A DNA stretch of 64,000 bases from positions 62,001-126,000 of the forward strand of contig NZ_JAINVZ010000010.1 of assembly GCF_019890615.1 (NCBI RefSeq), given 5' to 3'. A model generated the notes under the pieces. It saw only the letters and a list, made by a program, of their open reading frames with translations, searched no databases and was not told where the DNA came from. Below, in pieces: positions 9,512 to 17,330 of the stretch (within the stretch, counting starts at the first letter, position 1; the number at the start of each line of letters is the position of its first letter). The translations under genes and the position numbers were made by a program. Source of the stretch: Streptantibioticus parmotrematis (GTDB lineage Bacteria; Actinomycetota; Actinomycetes; Streptomycetales; Streptomycetaceae).

Positions 9512-11134
9512 ATGAGCATCACCGACGACCGCCCCCGTACGAGCGGTCAGACCGCAGCCCCGGCACCCGCCCCGGCCGCCCCCGCCGACGCCCGCTCCCG
9601 GGCCGCCGAGCTGGAGCTGATCCGGCGCGACGTCGAGCGCGGCCCCAGCGACCGCGCGACCGAGGCCCAGCACGCCAAGGGCAAGCTCACCGCCCGCGAA
9701 CGCCTCGCCCTGCTGTTCGACGAGGGCACCTTCACCGAGGTCGAACCGCTGCGCAGGCACCGGGCCACCGGTTTCGGCCTGGAGGCGAAGAAGCCGTACA
9801 CCGACGGCGTCGTCATCGGCTGGGGCCAGGTCGACGGCCGCCCGGTCTTCGCCTACGCGCACGACTTCCGCATCTTCGGCGGCGCGCTCGGCGAGGCGCA
9901 CGCCCAGAAGATCCACAAGATCATGGACATGGCCGAGGCGGCCGGCGCGCCCGTGGTGGGCCTGTGCGACGGCGCGGGCGCCCGTATCCAGGAAGGCGTC
10001 ACCGCGCTCGCCGGCTACGGCGGCATCTTCCAGCGCAACGTGCGCAACTCCGGCGTCATCCCGCAGATCAGCGTGATGCTCGGGCCCTGCGCGGGCGGCG
10101 CGGCCTACTCCCCGGCGCTGACCGACTTCGTCTTCATGGTCCGCGGCACCTCGCAGATGTTCATCACCGGCCCCGACGTGGTGCAGGCGGTCACCGGCGA
10201 GCAGATCAGCCAGGACGCGCTGGGCGGCGCCGACGTGCACGCCGAGACCACGGGCGTGGCCACGTTCGCGTACGACGACGAGGAGACCTGCTTCGCCGAG
10301 GTGCGCTTCCTGCTGTCGCTGCTGCCGTCCAACAACCGCGAACTCGCCCCGGCCGTCGCCACCGACGACCCGGCCGACCGCCGCAACGACGCGCTGCTCG
10401 ACCTCGTCCCGGCGGACGGCAACCGCTCCTACGACGTCAAGAAGGTCATCGAGGAGGTCGTCGACAACGGCGACTTCTTCGAGATCCACGAGCGCTGGGC
10501 GCCCAACCTGGTCTGCGCGCTCGCCCGGCTCGACGGCAAGGTCGTCGGCATCGTCGCCAACCAGCCCAGCTCGCTCGCCGGCGTGCTGGACATCGAGTCG
10601 TCCGAGAAGGGCGCCCGCTTCGTCCAGATGTGCGACGCGTTCAACATCCCGCTGGTGACCCTGGTCGACGTGCCCGGCTTCCTGCCCGGCGTCTCCCAGG
10701 AGCACGGCGGCGTGATCCGGCACGGCGCCAAGCTGCTGTACGCGTACTGCAACGCCACCGTCCCGCGCATCCAGCTCATCCTGCGCAAGGCCTACGGCGG
10801 CGCGTACATCGTCATGGACTCGCGCTCCATCGGCACCGACCTGTCGCTGGCCTGGCCGACCAACGAGATCGCGGTGATGGGCGCGGAGGGCGCGGCCAAC
10901 GTGGTCTTCCGCCGCGAGATCGCCGCCTCCGACGACCCCGAGGCGACCCGGGCGGCCCGCATCGAGGAGTACCGACGCGAGCTGATGCACCCCTACTACG
11001 CGGCGGAACGCGGCCTGGTGGACGACGTCATCGACCCGGCCGAGACCCGCTCCCGTCTGATCGGCGCGCTCGCGGTGCTGCGCGCCAAGCACGCCCCCCT
11101 GCCCAGCCGCAAGCACGGCAACCAGCCGCAGTGA
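9512..11134 (+). CDS. Acyl-CoA (acetyl/propionyl-CoA) carboxylase beta subunit, carboxyltransferase
   Basis: This 540-aa protein is a complete AccB/PccB-type carboxyltransferase with the two crotonase-like halves of the family. The N-half contains the acyl-CoA oxyanion region (GDGAGARIQEG) and the C-half the carboxybiotin region (KAYGGAYIVMDS). It transfers CO2 from carboxybiotin to acetyl- or propionyl-CoA to make malonyl- or methylmalonyl-CoA extender units. I chose the ATG at 9512 because GGAGGGAAGGA precedes it. The epsilon subunit gene follows at once, but no alpha subunit is present in this part of the cluster, so the biotin-carrying subunit must come from elsewhere. A dedicated copy inside a polyketide cluster suggests local malonyl-CoA supply. 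Confidence 0.93.
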   Translation: MSITDDRPRTSGQTAAPAPAPAAPADARSRAAELELIRRDVERGPSDRATEAQHAKGKLTARERLALLFDEGTFTEVEPLRRHRATGFGLEAKKPYTDGVVIGWGQVDGRPVFAYAHDFRIFGGALGEAHAQKIHKIMDMAEAAGAPVVGLCDGAGARIQEGVTALAGYGGIFQRNVRNSGVIPQISVMLGPCAGGAAYSPALTDFVFMVRGTSQMFITGPDVVQAVTGEQISQDALGGADVHAETTGVATFAYDDEETCFAEVRFLLSLLPSNNRELAPAVATDDPADRRNDALLDLVPADGNRSYDVKKVIEEVVDNGDFFEIHERWAPNLVCALARLDGKVVGIVANQPSSLAGVLDIESSEKGARFVQMCDAFNIPLVTLVDVPGFLPGVSQEHGGVIRHGAKLLYAYCNATVPRIQLILRKAYGGAYIVMDSRSIGTDLSLAWPTNEIAVMGAEGAANVVFRREIAASDDPEATRAARIEEYRRELMHPYYAAERGLVDDVIDPAETRSRLIGALAVLRAKHAPLPSRKHGNQPQ

Positions 11135-11149
11135 GTGAGGAATTCATCG

Positions 11150-11371
11150 ATGGACGCTGACATCCGCATCGTTCGAGGCAACGCGAGCGCGGAGGAACTG
11201 GCCGTGGTGACCGCGGTCCTGCTCGCCGCGGCCAGGACCCGTGCCGCCGCCCCCGCGCCCGAGGAGGCCGCGGGCGCCACCATCCTGCGCTGGCCCGGCG
11301 CCGACCGCGCCCACCGGCCCGCGGGCACCTGGCTCACCACCCCGGCCCCGCACTGGCGCCACGCCGCCTGA
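11150..11371 (+). CDS. Acyl-CoA carboxylase epsilon subunit
   Basis: This 73-aa protein directly follows the beta subunit, as AccE/PccE genes do in actinomycetes. These small proteins bind and stabilise the alpha-beta complex. The visible signature is the N-terminal IRIVRGNASAEELAVVTAVL segment, typical of the family, followed by a variable Ala/Pro linker and a short Trp-containing tail. I chose the ATG at 11150 with GTGAGGAA as ribosome site. A GTG at 11135, immediately after the beta stop, would add five residues. Confidence 0.88.
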   Translation: MDADIRIVRGNASAEELAVVTAVLLAAARTRAAAPAPEEAAGATILRWPGADRAHRPAGTWLTTPAPHWRHAA

Positions 11372-11462
11372 CGCCCGACCGCCGTGCCCCGCCCCCGCCG
11401 CGAACTCCACTCCTTGCGGCGGGGGTTGGCCGGAAACCGTCGATTTGACAGGCTCGCCCTCG

Positions 11463-11468
11463 TACAGT
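11463..11468 (+). promoter_or_regulatory. -10 hexamer for a probable leaderless transcript
   Basis: TACAGT lies exactly 7 nt before the ATG at 11476, and there is no purine-rich ribosome site between them. A TAnnnT hexamer 6-8 nt from a start codon is the usual layout of leaderless mRNAs in actinomycetes. An upstream TTGACA (11445-11450) is only 12 bp away, too close to pair with it as a standard -35 box. Confidence 0.5.
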
Positions 11469-11475
11469 CGGCCTC

Positions 11476-13098
11476 ATGGATGCCGATGTGATCGTGGCCG
11501 GGGGCGGGCCGGTGGGGCTGATGCTCGCGTGCGAGCTGACGCTGGCCGGGGTGGACGTCATCGTCGTCGAGCGCCTCACCGAGCCCGATACGACCATCAA
11601 GGCGGGCGCCATCAACGCCCCGACCATCGAGGCGTTCTACCGCCGCGGCCTGCTGCCCGCGCTGCGCGCGGCGCAGGCGACGCAGCGCGAGCGGTTCGAA
11701 CGGTTCATGCGGCAGCGGCCGGCCGGTGCGCCGGGCGGGCTGCCGGCCCGGCCGCTCGGCCACTACGCGGGCATCATGCTCGACGGCTCGCTGGTCGACG
11801 ACGCCGACCCCGACTTCACCGACCGCGGCCCCATCGAGGGCATCGGCATGGTCCCGCAGCAGGACGTGGAACGGATCCTGGGGGAGTGGGCCGGGCGCCT
11901 CGGCGTGGACGTGCGGCGCGGCGTCGCGGTCGCCAACCTCGACTACGACGAGGAGGGCGTCACCGTCGCGGTGGAGGGCCCGGACGGGGCCGCCTCGCTG
12001 CGCGCCGGATGGCTGGTCGGCTGCGACGGCGGACGCAGCACCGTGCGCAAGCTCGCCGCGTTCCCGTTCCCCGGCACCGAGGGGCAGATCACCGGCCACC
12101 AGGCGCTGGTCGAGATGACCGGCGACGAGGAACTGCGCCCCGGCTGGAACCGCACCGACACCGGCGTCTACGTCAACGGCCCGCTGCCCGGACGCATCCT
12201 CACCGTCGAGTTCGACGGGCCGCCCGCCGACCGCGAGGCGCCGGTCACCGCGCAGGAGTTGCAGACCAGCCTGCGCAGGGTGTCCGGCGTGCCGGTGAAG
12301 GTCACCGCGGTGCGCAGCGCCACCCGCTTCACCGACAACGCCCGCCAGGCGTCCACCTACCGGCTCGGCCGGGTCCTGCTCGCGGGCGACGCGGCCCACG
12401 TCCACTCGCCGTTCGGCGCCCAGGGCCTCAACCTCGGCATCGGCGACGCGGTCAACCTGGGCTGGAAGCTCGCCGCGACGGTACGCGGCCGGGCGCCCAA
12501 GGGACTGCTCGACACCTACACCGCCGAACGGCACCCCATCGGCGCCTGGGTGCTGGACTGGACCCGCTCCCAGGTGCTGCTGATGCGGCCGGACGCGCAC
12601 TCCCGGGCCCTGCGCTCGGTGGTCGCCGACCTAATGGCGACGCCGTCGGGGACCACGTACTTCGTCAAGCGGATCTCCGGCGTCTGGCAGCACTACGACG
12701 TCGCCCCGCGCGAGCGGGAGGAGGCCGCCCCGGACGCCTCGGGCCCGGACGTGCTCGCGGGCCCCGACGCGCTCACCGCGCCGGGCGGTCCCGCCGTCCC
12801 CGCCGAGCCCGGCACGTTGCTCGGCCGCAGCGCGCCCGACCTCGTGCTCGCGGACGGCACCCGGCTCGCCGACCACTGCCACGACGGCCGGGCCCTGCTG
12901 TTCGACCTCGCCGACGACGCCGCGCTGCGCGAGGCCGCCGCTCCCTACGCGGACCGTGTGAGCCTGGTCACGACGACCTGCGAGGCGCGGCCCGGGCTGA
13001 AGGGTCTGCTGGTCAGGCCGGACGGCGTGGTCGCCTGGGCGGGCGGGCCCGCGCTGGCCGACGCGCTGGAGAGGTGGTTCGGCCCCGCGCTCGTGTGA
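11476..13098 (+). CDS. FAD-dependent monooxygenase
   Basis: This 540-aa protein is a second group A flavin monooxygenase. The FAD loop AGGGPVG is at residues 8-14, and GDAAHVHSPFGAQGLNLGIGD, the second FAD motif, starts near residue 304. A divergent C-terminal thioredoxin-like domain with an Ala/Pro-rich insert near residues 415-450 follows. Relatives include polyketide hydroxylases and rifampicin-type monooxygenases. It lies at the edge of the biosynthetic cluster, has its own leaderless start and is followed by a tRNA gene, so it could be the last cluster gene or an independent detoxifying enzyme. Its substrate is unknown. Confidence 0.82.
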   Translation: MDADVIVAGGGPVGLMLACELTLAGVDVIVVERLTEPDTTIKAGAINAPTIEAFYRRGLLPALRAAQATQRERFERFMRQRPAGAPGGLPARPLGHYAGIMLDGSLVDDADPDFTDRGPIEGIGMVPQQDVERILGEWAGRLGVDVRRGVAVANLDYDEEGVTVAVEGPDGAASLRAGWLVGCDGGRSTVRKLAAFPFPGTEGQITGHQALVEMTGDEELRPGWNRTDTGVYVNGPLPGRILTVEFDGPPADREAPVTAQELQTSLRRVSGVPVKVTAVRSATRFTDNARQASTYRLGRVLLAGDAAHVHSPFGAQGLNLGIGDAVNLGWKLAATVRGRAPKGLLDTYTAERHPIGAWVLDWTRSQVLLMRPDAHSRALRSVVADLMATPSGTTYFVKRISGVWQHYDVAPREREEAAPDASGPDVLAGPDALTAPGGPAVPAEPGTLLGRSAPDLVLADGTRLADHCHDGRALLFDLADDAALREAAAPYADRVSLVTTTCEARPGLKGLLVRPDGVVAWAGGPALADALERWFGPALV

Positions 13099-13124
13099 CC
13101 CGCCGCCGCCAGGCTTGCGTGGTC

Positions 13125-13152
13125 CTGACCACCCGCTCTCATCAGGTAGAGT
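13125..13152 (+). promoter_or_regulatory. Candidate sigma-70-type promoter of the tRNA-Lys gene
   Basis: CTGACC (13125-13130) and TAGAGT (13147-13152) are separated by 16 bp and end 34 bp before the mature tRNA start. This fits a housekeeping promoter with a short 5' leader. Confidence 0.4.
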
Positions 13153-13186
13153 CTTCCTCACAAGCAGGCGCCCGAGGCGCCGGCTC

Positions 13187-13259
<73 letters not shown>

Positions 13260-13267
13260 CATCGTGG

Positions 13268-13300
13268 GAAAGGGCGTCCTCCTCAGGAGGGCGCCCTTTC
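13268..13300 (+). terminator. tRNA-Lys terminator hairpin
   Basis: GAAAGGGCG-TCCTCC pairs with GGAGGG-CGCCCTTTC (one G-U pair) around a very short loop. T-rich TCGTTGTTCC follows. It starts nine bases after the tRNA. Confidence 0.75.
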
Positions 13301-13364
13301 TCGTTGTTCCGGGCGCCGTTCCCGTGCCGTTCCCGTGCCGTTCCGGCGTCGTTTCCTCGCCAAC

Positions 13365-13432
13365 TGGTCCAGACCAAAGTATTGACGTGCACCCATCAGC
13401 GCCCCCACGCTGTCCGGTATTGGTCTGTACCA
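13365..13432 (+). promoter_or_regulatory. Two DasR/chitinase-type operator boxes upstream of the GH18 gene
   Basis: TGGTCCAGACCA (13365-13376) and TGGTCTGTACCA (13421-13432) match the 12-bp core of DasR responsive elements and of the direct repeats found in streptomycete chitinase promoters. A TTGACG (13382-13387) just after the first box is a plausible -35. In the family, DasR represses such genes and glucosamine-6-phosphate or chitin oligomers relieve repression. No good -10 partner is visible between the two boxes. Confidence 0.75.
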
Positions 13433-13465
13433 ACCTCCGCCCCCACCCCTGGAGGAACGGAACCC

Positions 13466-14713
13466 GTGTCACGTACGCGCAGAGGCCGCAGCCTCAGAAC
13501 CCTGCTGGGCGCCGCCACCGCCGGTGCCCTCGCCGTAGCCGGACTCACCACGATGGCCGCCACCAGCCACGCGGCCACCACCGACGCCACCACGTCCACC
13601 GCCACCGCGCTGGGCAGCAACTGGTACGCGGCGGCACCGTACTTGATGCCGCTGGACAACGACCCGCCGGACCCCGGCGCGGTGATGGACGCCACCGGAC
13701 TGAAGGCCTTCCAGCTCGCGTTCATCCTCGCGCCCAGCGGCGGCGGCTGTACGCCCACCTGGGACGGCACCGACCCGGTCTCCTCCGACACCTCGGTCGC
13801 GAGCGTGATCTCCGAGATCCGCGCCAAGGGCGGCGACGTGTCCGCCTCGGTCGGCGGCTACGCGGGCACCAAGCTCGGCCAGGCCTGCGGCACACCCGCC
13901 GCGACCGCCGCCGCCTACCAGCAGGTGATCGACAAGTACCAGCTCAAGGCGATGGACTTCGACCTCGAAGAGCCGGAGTACGAGAACACCGCGGCCGTCG
14001 CCAACGAGATCGGCGCCGCCAAGATCCTCCAGCAGGACAACCCCGGCATCTACCTCTCGGTCACCACCCCCGGCACCTCGGCCGGCACCGGATGGTTCGG
14101 CCAGCAGATGCTGGACCAGGCGAAGTCGGACGGCTTCACGCCCAACGCGTTCTCCATCATGCCGTTCGACGGCGGCTTCAACGGCGCCGCCTCGCAGACC
14201 GCCGCGCTGACCGCGTTCAACCAGATGCTCCAGTCCACGTTCGGCTGGGACCAGGCGACCGCGTACGCGCACGAGGGCTACTCCGGCATGAACGGCCGCA
14301 GCGACAGCGGCGAGTACTTCTACCAGTCGGACTTCCAGACGGTGCTGAACTACGCCGAGAGCAACCACATGGCGCGGTTCACCTTCTGGTCGGTCAACCG
14401 CGACCGGCAGTGCAGCCCGCCGGACAACAACGGCCAGACCTCCGGCTCGTGCAGCAGCGTGCCGCAGGGCGCGTACGACTTCACCAAGTACTCGGTGGAG
14501 TTCGCCGGCGCGACCCCGCCCACCACGCCGCCCACCAGCCCCCCGCCCACCTCCGGCACCTGCACCGCCGCGGCCTACAGCGCCACCGCGGTCTACACCG
14601 GCGGCGACGAGGTCTCCTACCAGGGCCACACCTGGAAGGCCAAGTGGTGGACCCAGGGCGAGGCCCCCTCGACGGGCGGCTCGGGCGTCTGGCAGGACGA
14701 GGGACCCTGCTGA
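13466..14713 (+). CDS. Secreted GH18 chitinase with C-terminal chitin-binding domain
   Basis: This 415-aa protein has a signal peptide (RTRRGRSLRTLLG then a hydrophobic Ala-rich core, cleavage after SHA near residue 36). A GH18 catalytic domain covers about residues 45-350, followed by a Pro/Thr linker and a C-terminal CBM5/12-like module with YSATAVYTGGDEVSYQGHTW. The catalytic core reads AMDFDLEE, keeping the DxDxE part and its general-acid Glu. The first Asp of the usual DxxDxDxE is Lys. The GTG at 13466 follows GGAGGA by 9 nt. Two DasR-type boxes upstream place it in the chitin/GlcNAc regulon. A strong hairpin follows the stop. Confidence 0.9.
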   Translation: MSRTRRGRSLRTLLGAATAGALAVAGLTTMAATSHAATTDATTSTATALGSNWYAAAPYLMPLDNDPPDPGAVMDATGLKAFQLAFILAPSGGGCTPTWDGTDPVSSDTSVASVISEIRAKGGDVSASVGGYAGTKLGQACGTPAATAAAYQQVIDKYQLKAMDFDLEEPEYENTAAVANEIGAAKILQQDNPGIYLSVTTPGTSAGTGWFGQQMLDQAKSDGFTPNAFSIMPFDGGFNGAASQTAALTAFNQMLQSTFGWDQATAYAHEGYSGMNGRSDSGEYFYQSDFQTVLNYAESNHMARFTFWSVNRDRQCSPPDNNGQTSGSCSSVPQGAYDFTKYSVEFAGATPPTTPPTSPPPTSGTCTAAAYSATAVYTGGDEVSYQGHTWKAKWWTQGEAPSTGGSGVWQDEGPC

Positions 14714-14719
14714 GGCACC

Positions 14720-14781
14720 CCGGACTGCAGAAGTGAAGGGCCGGTCCCGTCCGGGACCGGCCCTTCACTTCTGCAGTCCGG
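14720..14781. terminator. 30-bp perfect inverted repeat, bidirectional terminator
   Basis: The arms at 14720-14749 and 14752-14781 are perfect reverse complements over 30 bp with only two bases between them. The element sits between the convergent chitinase and IclR genes and extends to 19 bases from the IclR stop. A stem this long without mismatches is extreme even for streptomycete terminators. Confidence 0.85.
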
Positions 14782-14799
14782 ACTTCCGCGTGCGCGTGG

Positions 14800-15555
14800 T
14801 CAGATCGCCAGTGACAGCAGCACCGGGGCCGAGCGTTTGTTGAGGGTGTCGGCTGCCTTCTTCAGGCGGTGGGCTCTGTCCAGGGGCATGGAGACCGCGA
14901 GGCAGCCGACCGTGCTGCCCACCGTCACCGGGACCGCTGCGCACACCGTGCCCACCGCGTACTCCTGGAGGTCCAGCGTGGGGACCGTGGGCGGCTGGCT
15001 GTCGAGGGTGTTGAGCAGGACGTCCTCGTTGGTGATCGTCTTCGACGTCAGCCGGGCCACCTTGTGACGCGAGACGTGCTCGCGCCGTCCGTCCGCGTCG
15101 AGCTGGGTCAGCAGGCACTTGCCGACCGCGCTGGCGTGCGCCGCGTAACGGAAGTCGACCCACTCGTTGACCTTGGGAGCGGCCGGGCCGTCCGCGTAGT
15201 CGACGATGCGGACCTCGCCCTCGTCGTAGCGGCTGAAGTAGACGGCGGCGCCCACCTCGTCGCGCAGCCGGGTGAGGACCGTCCTGATCTTGTCGGTCAG
15301 CGCCTGCTGCCGGGTGCCGCTGCCGAGGAGTATGGCGGAGTCGCCCAGCACGTAGGCGCCGTCGGCGGAGGCGTGCAGATAGCCCTCGTGCTGGAGCATG
15401 GCGAGCAGCTGGGACAACTGGCCCGCGGGCACGTCGATCTCCCGGGCCAGCTGCGCGGCCGTCACGTCGCGGCCGTGGCGGTCCACGGTCTCCAGCACCC
15501 GGATCGCGTACTGGATGGCGTAGACAGGCGTCATCTGCCGGTGCTCCAGTGCCAC
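14800..15555 (-). CDS. IclR-family transcriptional regulator
   Basis: This 251-aa protein has an N-terminal winged helix (about residues 8-70, with the recognition-helix region AAQLAREIDVPAGQLSQLL) and a C-terminal effector-binding domain (about residues 80-250, ending in VGCLAVSMPL). The GTG start at 15555 follows GAGGGGGA. It lies downstream of ehuA on the same strand, with a 304-bp gap containing tandem 17-bp repeats. The likely target is the ehu import operon and/or itself. IclR proteins commonly bind small organic acids, and the effector here is unknown. Confidence 0.88.
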   Translation of the reverse strand: MALEHRQMTPVYAIQYAIRVLETVDRHGRDVTAAQLAREIDVPAGQLSQLLAMLQHEGYLHASADGAYVLGDSAILLGSGTRQQALTDKIRTVLTRLRDEVGAAVYFSRYDEGEVRIVDYADGPAAPKVNEWVDFRYAAHASAVGKCLLTQLDADGRREHVSRHKVARLTSKTITNEDVLLNTLDSQPPTVPTLDLQEYAVGTVCAAVPVTVGSTVGCLAVSMPLDRAHRLKKAADTLNKRSAPVLLSLAI

Positions 15556-15576
15556 GGGGTCCCCCTCGCAGGTGTG

Positions 15577-15610
15577 ACCGTTCGCCTCGTCAAACCGTTC
15601 GCCTCGTCAA
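15577..15610 (-). repeat. Tandem 17-bp direct repeats upstream of the IclR gene (operator candidate)
   Basis: ACCGTTCGCCTCGTCAA occurs twice in perfect head-to-tail tandem (15577-15593 and 15594-15610). On the coding strand of the regulator each repeat begins with TTGACG, a -35-like sequence. Tandem identical sites 22 bp ahead of a regulator start are typical of autoregulatory binding. Confidence 0.6.
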
Positions 15611-15859
15611 GGTGACCTCCGGCCACGACCCGTCGGCTCGACGAAGCCGCGACCGACACCTGAACCGGAATCCACGATAGCCCCAACGGGCCGGTTATGG
15701 ACCCCGATTGACCACTTCACGGCTCCCCGCCCCGGGCGCGAGCAGGGGCGGGCCACTTCGGCATATGCCATGGTCATGGACCACGGGAAAAGGGAACCGC
15801 CGTGCGCCGCACGGATACTCGACGCGGCACACGGCCCCTTCCGGGCGAGCACCGGCGAT
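15611..15859. other. Intergenic region between ehuA and the IclR gene
   Basis: I find no convincing gene. The region contains a short perfect inverted repeat TGGTC-ATG-GACCA (15771-15783), whose half-sites resemble a DasR box but with a three-base spacer instead of two. With the tandem repeats it probably carries the IclR promoter. Confidence 0.4.
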
Positions 15860-16687
15860 TCAGCGCACCGCGCTCAGGAATTCCCGGGTCCGTTCATGGC
15901 GGGGTGAATGGAACAATGCCTCCGGCGGCCCGGATTCCACCACCCGTCCGCCGTCGAACATCACCACCAAGTCGGAGATGTCGCGCGCGAAGTTCATCTC
16001 GTGGGTCACGCACACCATCGTGATGTCGGTGCCGCGCGCGATGTCGCGCAGCACGTCCAGCACTCCGGCGACCAGTTCCGGGTCGAGCGCGGAGGTCACC
16101 TCGTCCAGCAGCAGCACCCGCGGCCGCATCGCCAGCGCCCGGGCGATCGCCACCCGCTGCTGCTGGCCGCCGGACAACTGCGAGGGCCGCGCGTCCAGTT
16201 TGTCGCCCAGACCCACCATCTCCAGCAGGCCCTTGGCGCGTTCGGCCGCCTCGTCCTTGTCCATGCCCAGGACGTGCACCGGCGCCTCGGTGACGTTGCG
16301 CAGGACCCGCATGTGGGGGAAGAGGTTGAACTGCTGGAAGACCATGCCGATCGTCTTGCGGGCGCGGGCGTCCAGCGGGGCGCCGTCGATGAGGATGCGG
16401 CCCTCGTCCGGCTGCGTCAGCGTCATCAGCAGGCGCAGGATGGTGGTCTTGCCGGAGCCGGACGGCCCGATCAGGGTGACGTGCCGGCCGGCCTCGACGT
16501 CCAGGTCCAGCCGGTCCAGCACGACGGTGTCGCCGAACCGCTTGCAGACCTTCTCGAAGCGGACCAGCGGTGTGCCGACGGAATCACCTGACGGCTCGGG
16601 GGAGTCGGGGCGTTCGGGCGCCGGGTCGGCCTTCGGCGACGCGTCGTCGGGGCGCTCGGCTGCGGGGTCGGGGGTCTCAGGTACCAA
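15860..16687 (-). CDS. ehuA: Ectoine/hydroxyectoine-type ABC transporter ATP-binding protein
   Basis: This 275-aa ATPase of the polar amino-acid ABC family has Walker A GPSGSGKTT, the Q-loop FQQFNLFP, the signature LSGGQQQR and Walker B VLLLDEVTSALD followed by a switch His in VCVTHEM. An unusual acidic Pro-rich leader of about 40 residues precedes the domain. The TTG at 16687 is the best start I can see (GGAG 8 nt upstream), but a later start cannot be excluded. It overlaps ehuD by 11 bp and closes the order ehuB-ehuC-ehuD-ehuA. It energises uptake through the EhuC/EhuD pore. Confidence 0.85.
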   Translation of the reverse strand: MVPETPDPAAERPDDASPKADPAPERPDSPEPSGDSVGTPLVRFEKVCKRFGDTVVLDRLDLDVEAGRHVTLIGPSGSGKTTILRLLMTLTQPDEGRILIDGAPLDARARKTIGMVFQQFNLFPHMRVLRNVTEAPVHVLGMDKDEAAERAKGLLEMVGLGDKLDARPSQLSGGQQQRVAIARALAMRPRVLLLDEVTSALDPELVAGVLDVLRDIARGTDITMVCVTHEMNFARDISDLVVMFDGGRVVESGPPEALFHSPRHERTREFLSAVR

Positions 16688-17330
16688 GGCGGCGCTCCAG
16701 GGCTCGCATCAGCAGGGACGTCGGATACGCGATGAGCACGAAGAGCAGGCCGACCACGGTGATCGGTTCGGTGTAGCGGAACGATTCCGCGCCCGCCTCC
16801 TCGGCCTGCTTGAGCATGTCCAGCACGGTGATCGCGGCCAGCATCGGGGTGTCCTTGAACATCGCGATCACGTAGTTGCCGAGTGCCGGGACGACCCGGC
16901 GGATCGCCTGCGGCAGGATCACCGCGATCCACACCCGCCGCCGCGGCAGGCTCAGCGCGGTCGCCGCCTCCCACTGCCCGGGCGGCACGCCGTCGATGCC
17001 GGCGCGGTAGACCTCGGCGGTGTACGTCGAGTAGTGCAGCCCCAGCCCGAACACGCCGGTGGCCAGCGGCGAGAACGTCAGGCCCGCCGAGGGCAGCACG
17101 TAGAAGAGGAAGAACAACTGCACCAGCAACGGGGTGTTGCGCACGAACTCCACCACCGCCCGCACCGGCCAGCGCACCCACCGGGTGGGCGCGCGGAACG
17201 CCAGCGCCCACACCAGCCCCAGCGCGAACGCCAGCAGCGAACCGAGCGCGGTCGCCTCGACGGTGACCAGCAGCCCGCGCAGCAGGTCGGGCATGACGTG
17301 CCCGGTGTACGACCAGTCCCACGTCCTCAC
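16677..17330 (-). CDS. ehuD: Ectoine/hydroxyectoine-type ABC transporter permease EhuD
   Basis: This 217-aa HisM-type permease has about five membrane segments and the EAA-loop sequence GQWEAATALSLPRRRVWIAVILPQ, which contacts the ATPase. It starts at GTG 17330 in a GTGA overlap with the ehuC stop, so the subunits are translationally coupled. The protein ends in MRALERRLGT, as in the polar amino-acid permease family. Confidence 0.85.
   Translation of the reverse strand: MRTWDWSYTGHVMPDLLRGLLVTVEATALGSLLAFALGLVWALAFRAPTRWVRWPVRAVVEFVRNTPLLVQLFFLFYVLPSAGLTFSPLATGVFGLGLHYSTYTAEVYRAGIDGVPPGQWEAATALSLPRRRVWIAVILPQAIRRVVPALGNYVIAMFKDTPMLAAITVLDMLKQAEEAGAESFRYTEPITVVGLLFVLIAYPTSLLMRALERRLGT

Noticed and set aside
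11445-11468. TTGACA followed by TACAGT as a -35/-10 pair
   Set aside because: The spacing is only 12 bp, well short of the 16-19 bp needed. I kept only the TACAGT as a leaderless -10.
15771-15783. TGGTCATGGACCA as a DasR box
   Set aside because: The half-sites match but the spacer is three bases rather than two, and no amino-sugar gene is adjacent.
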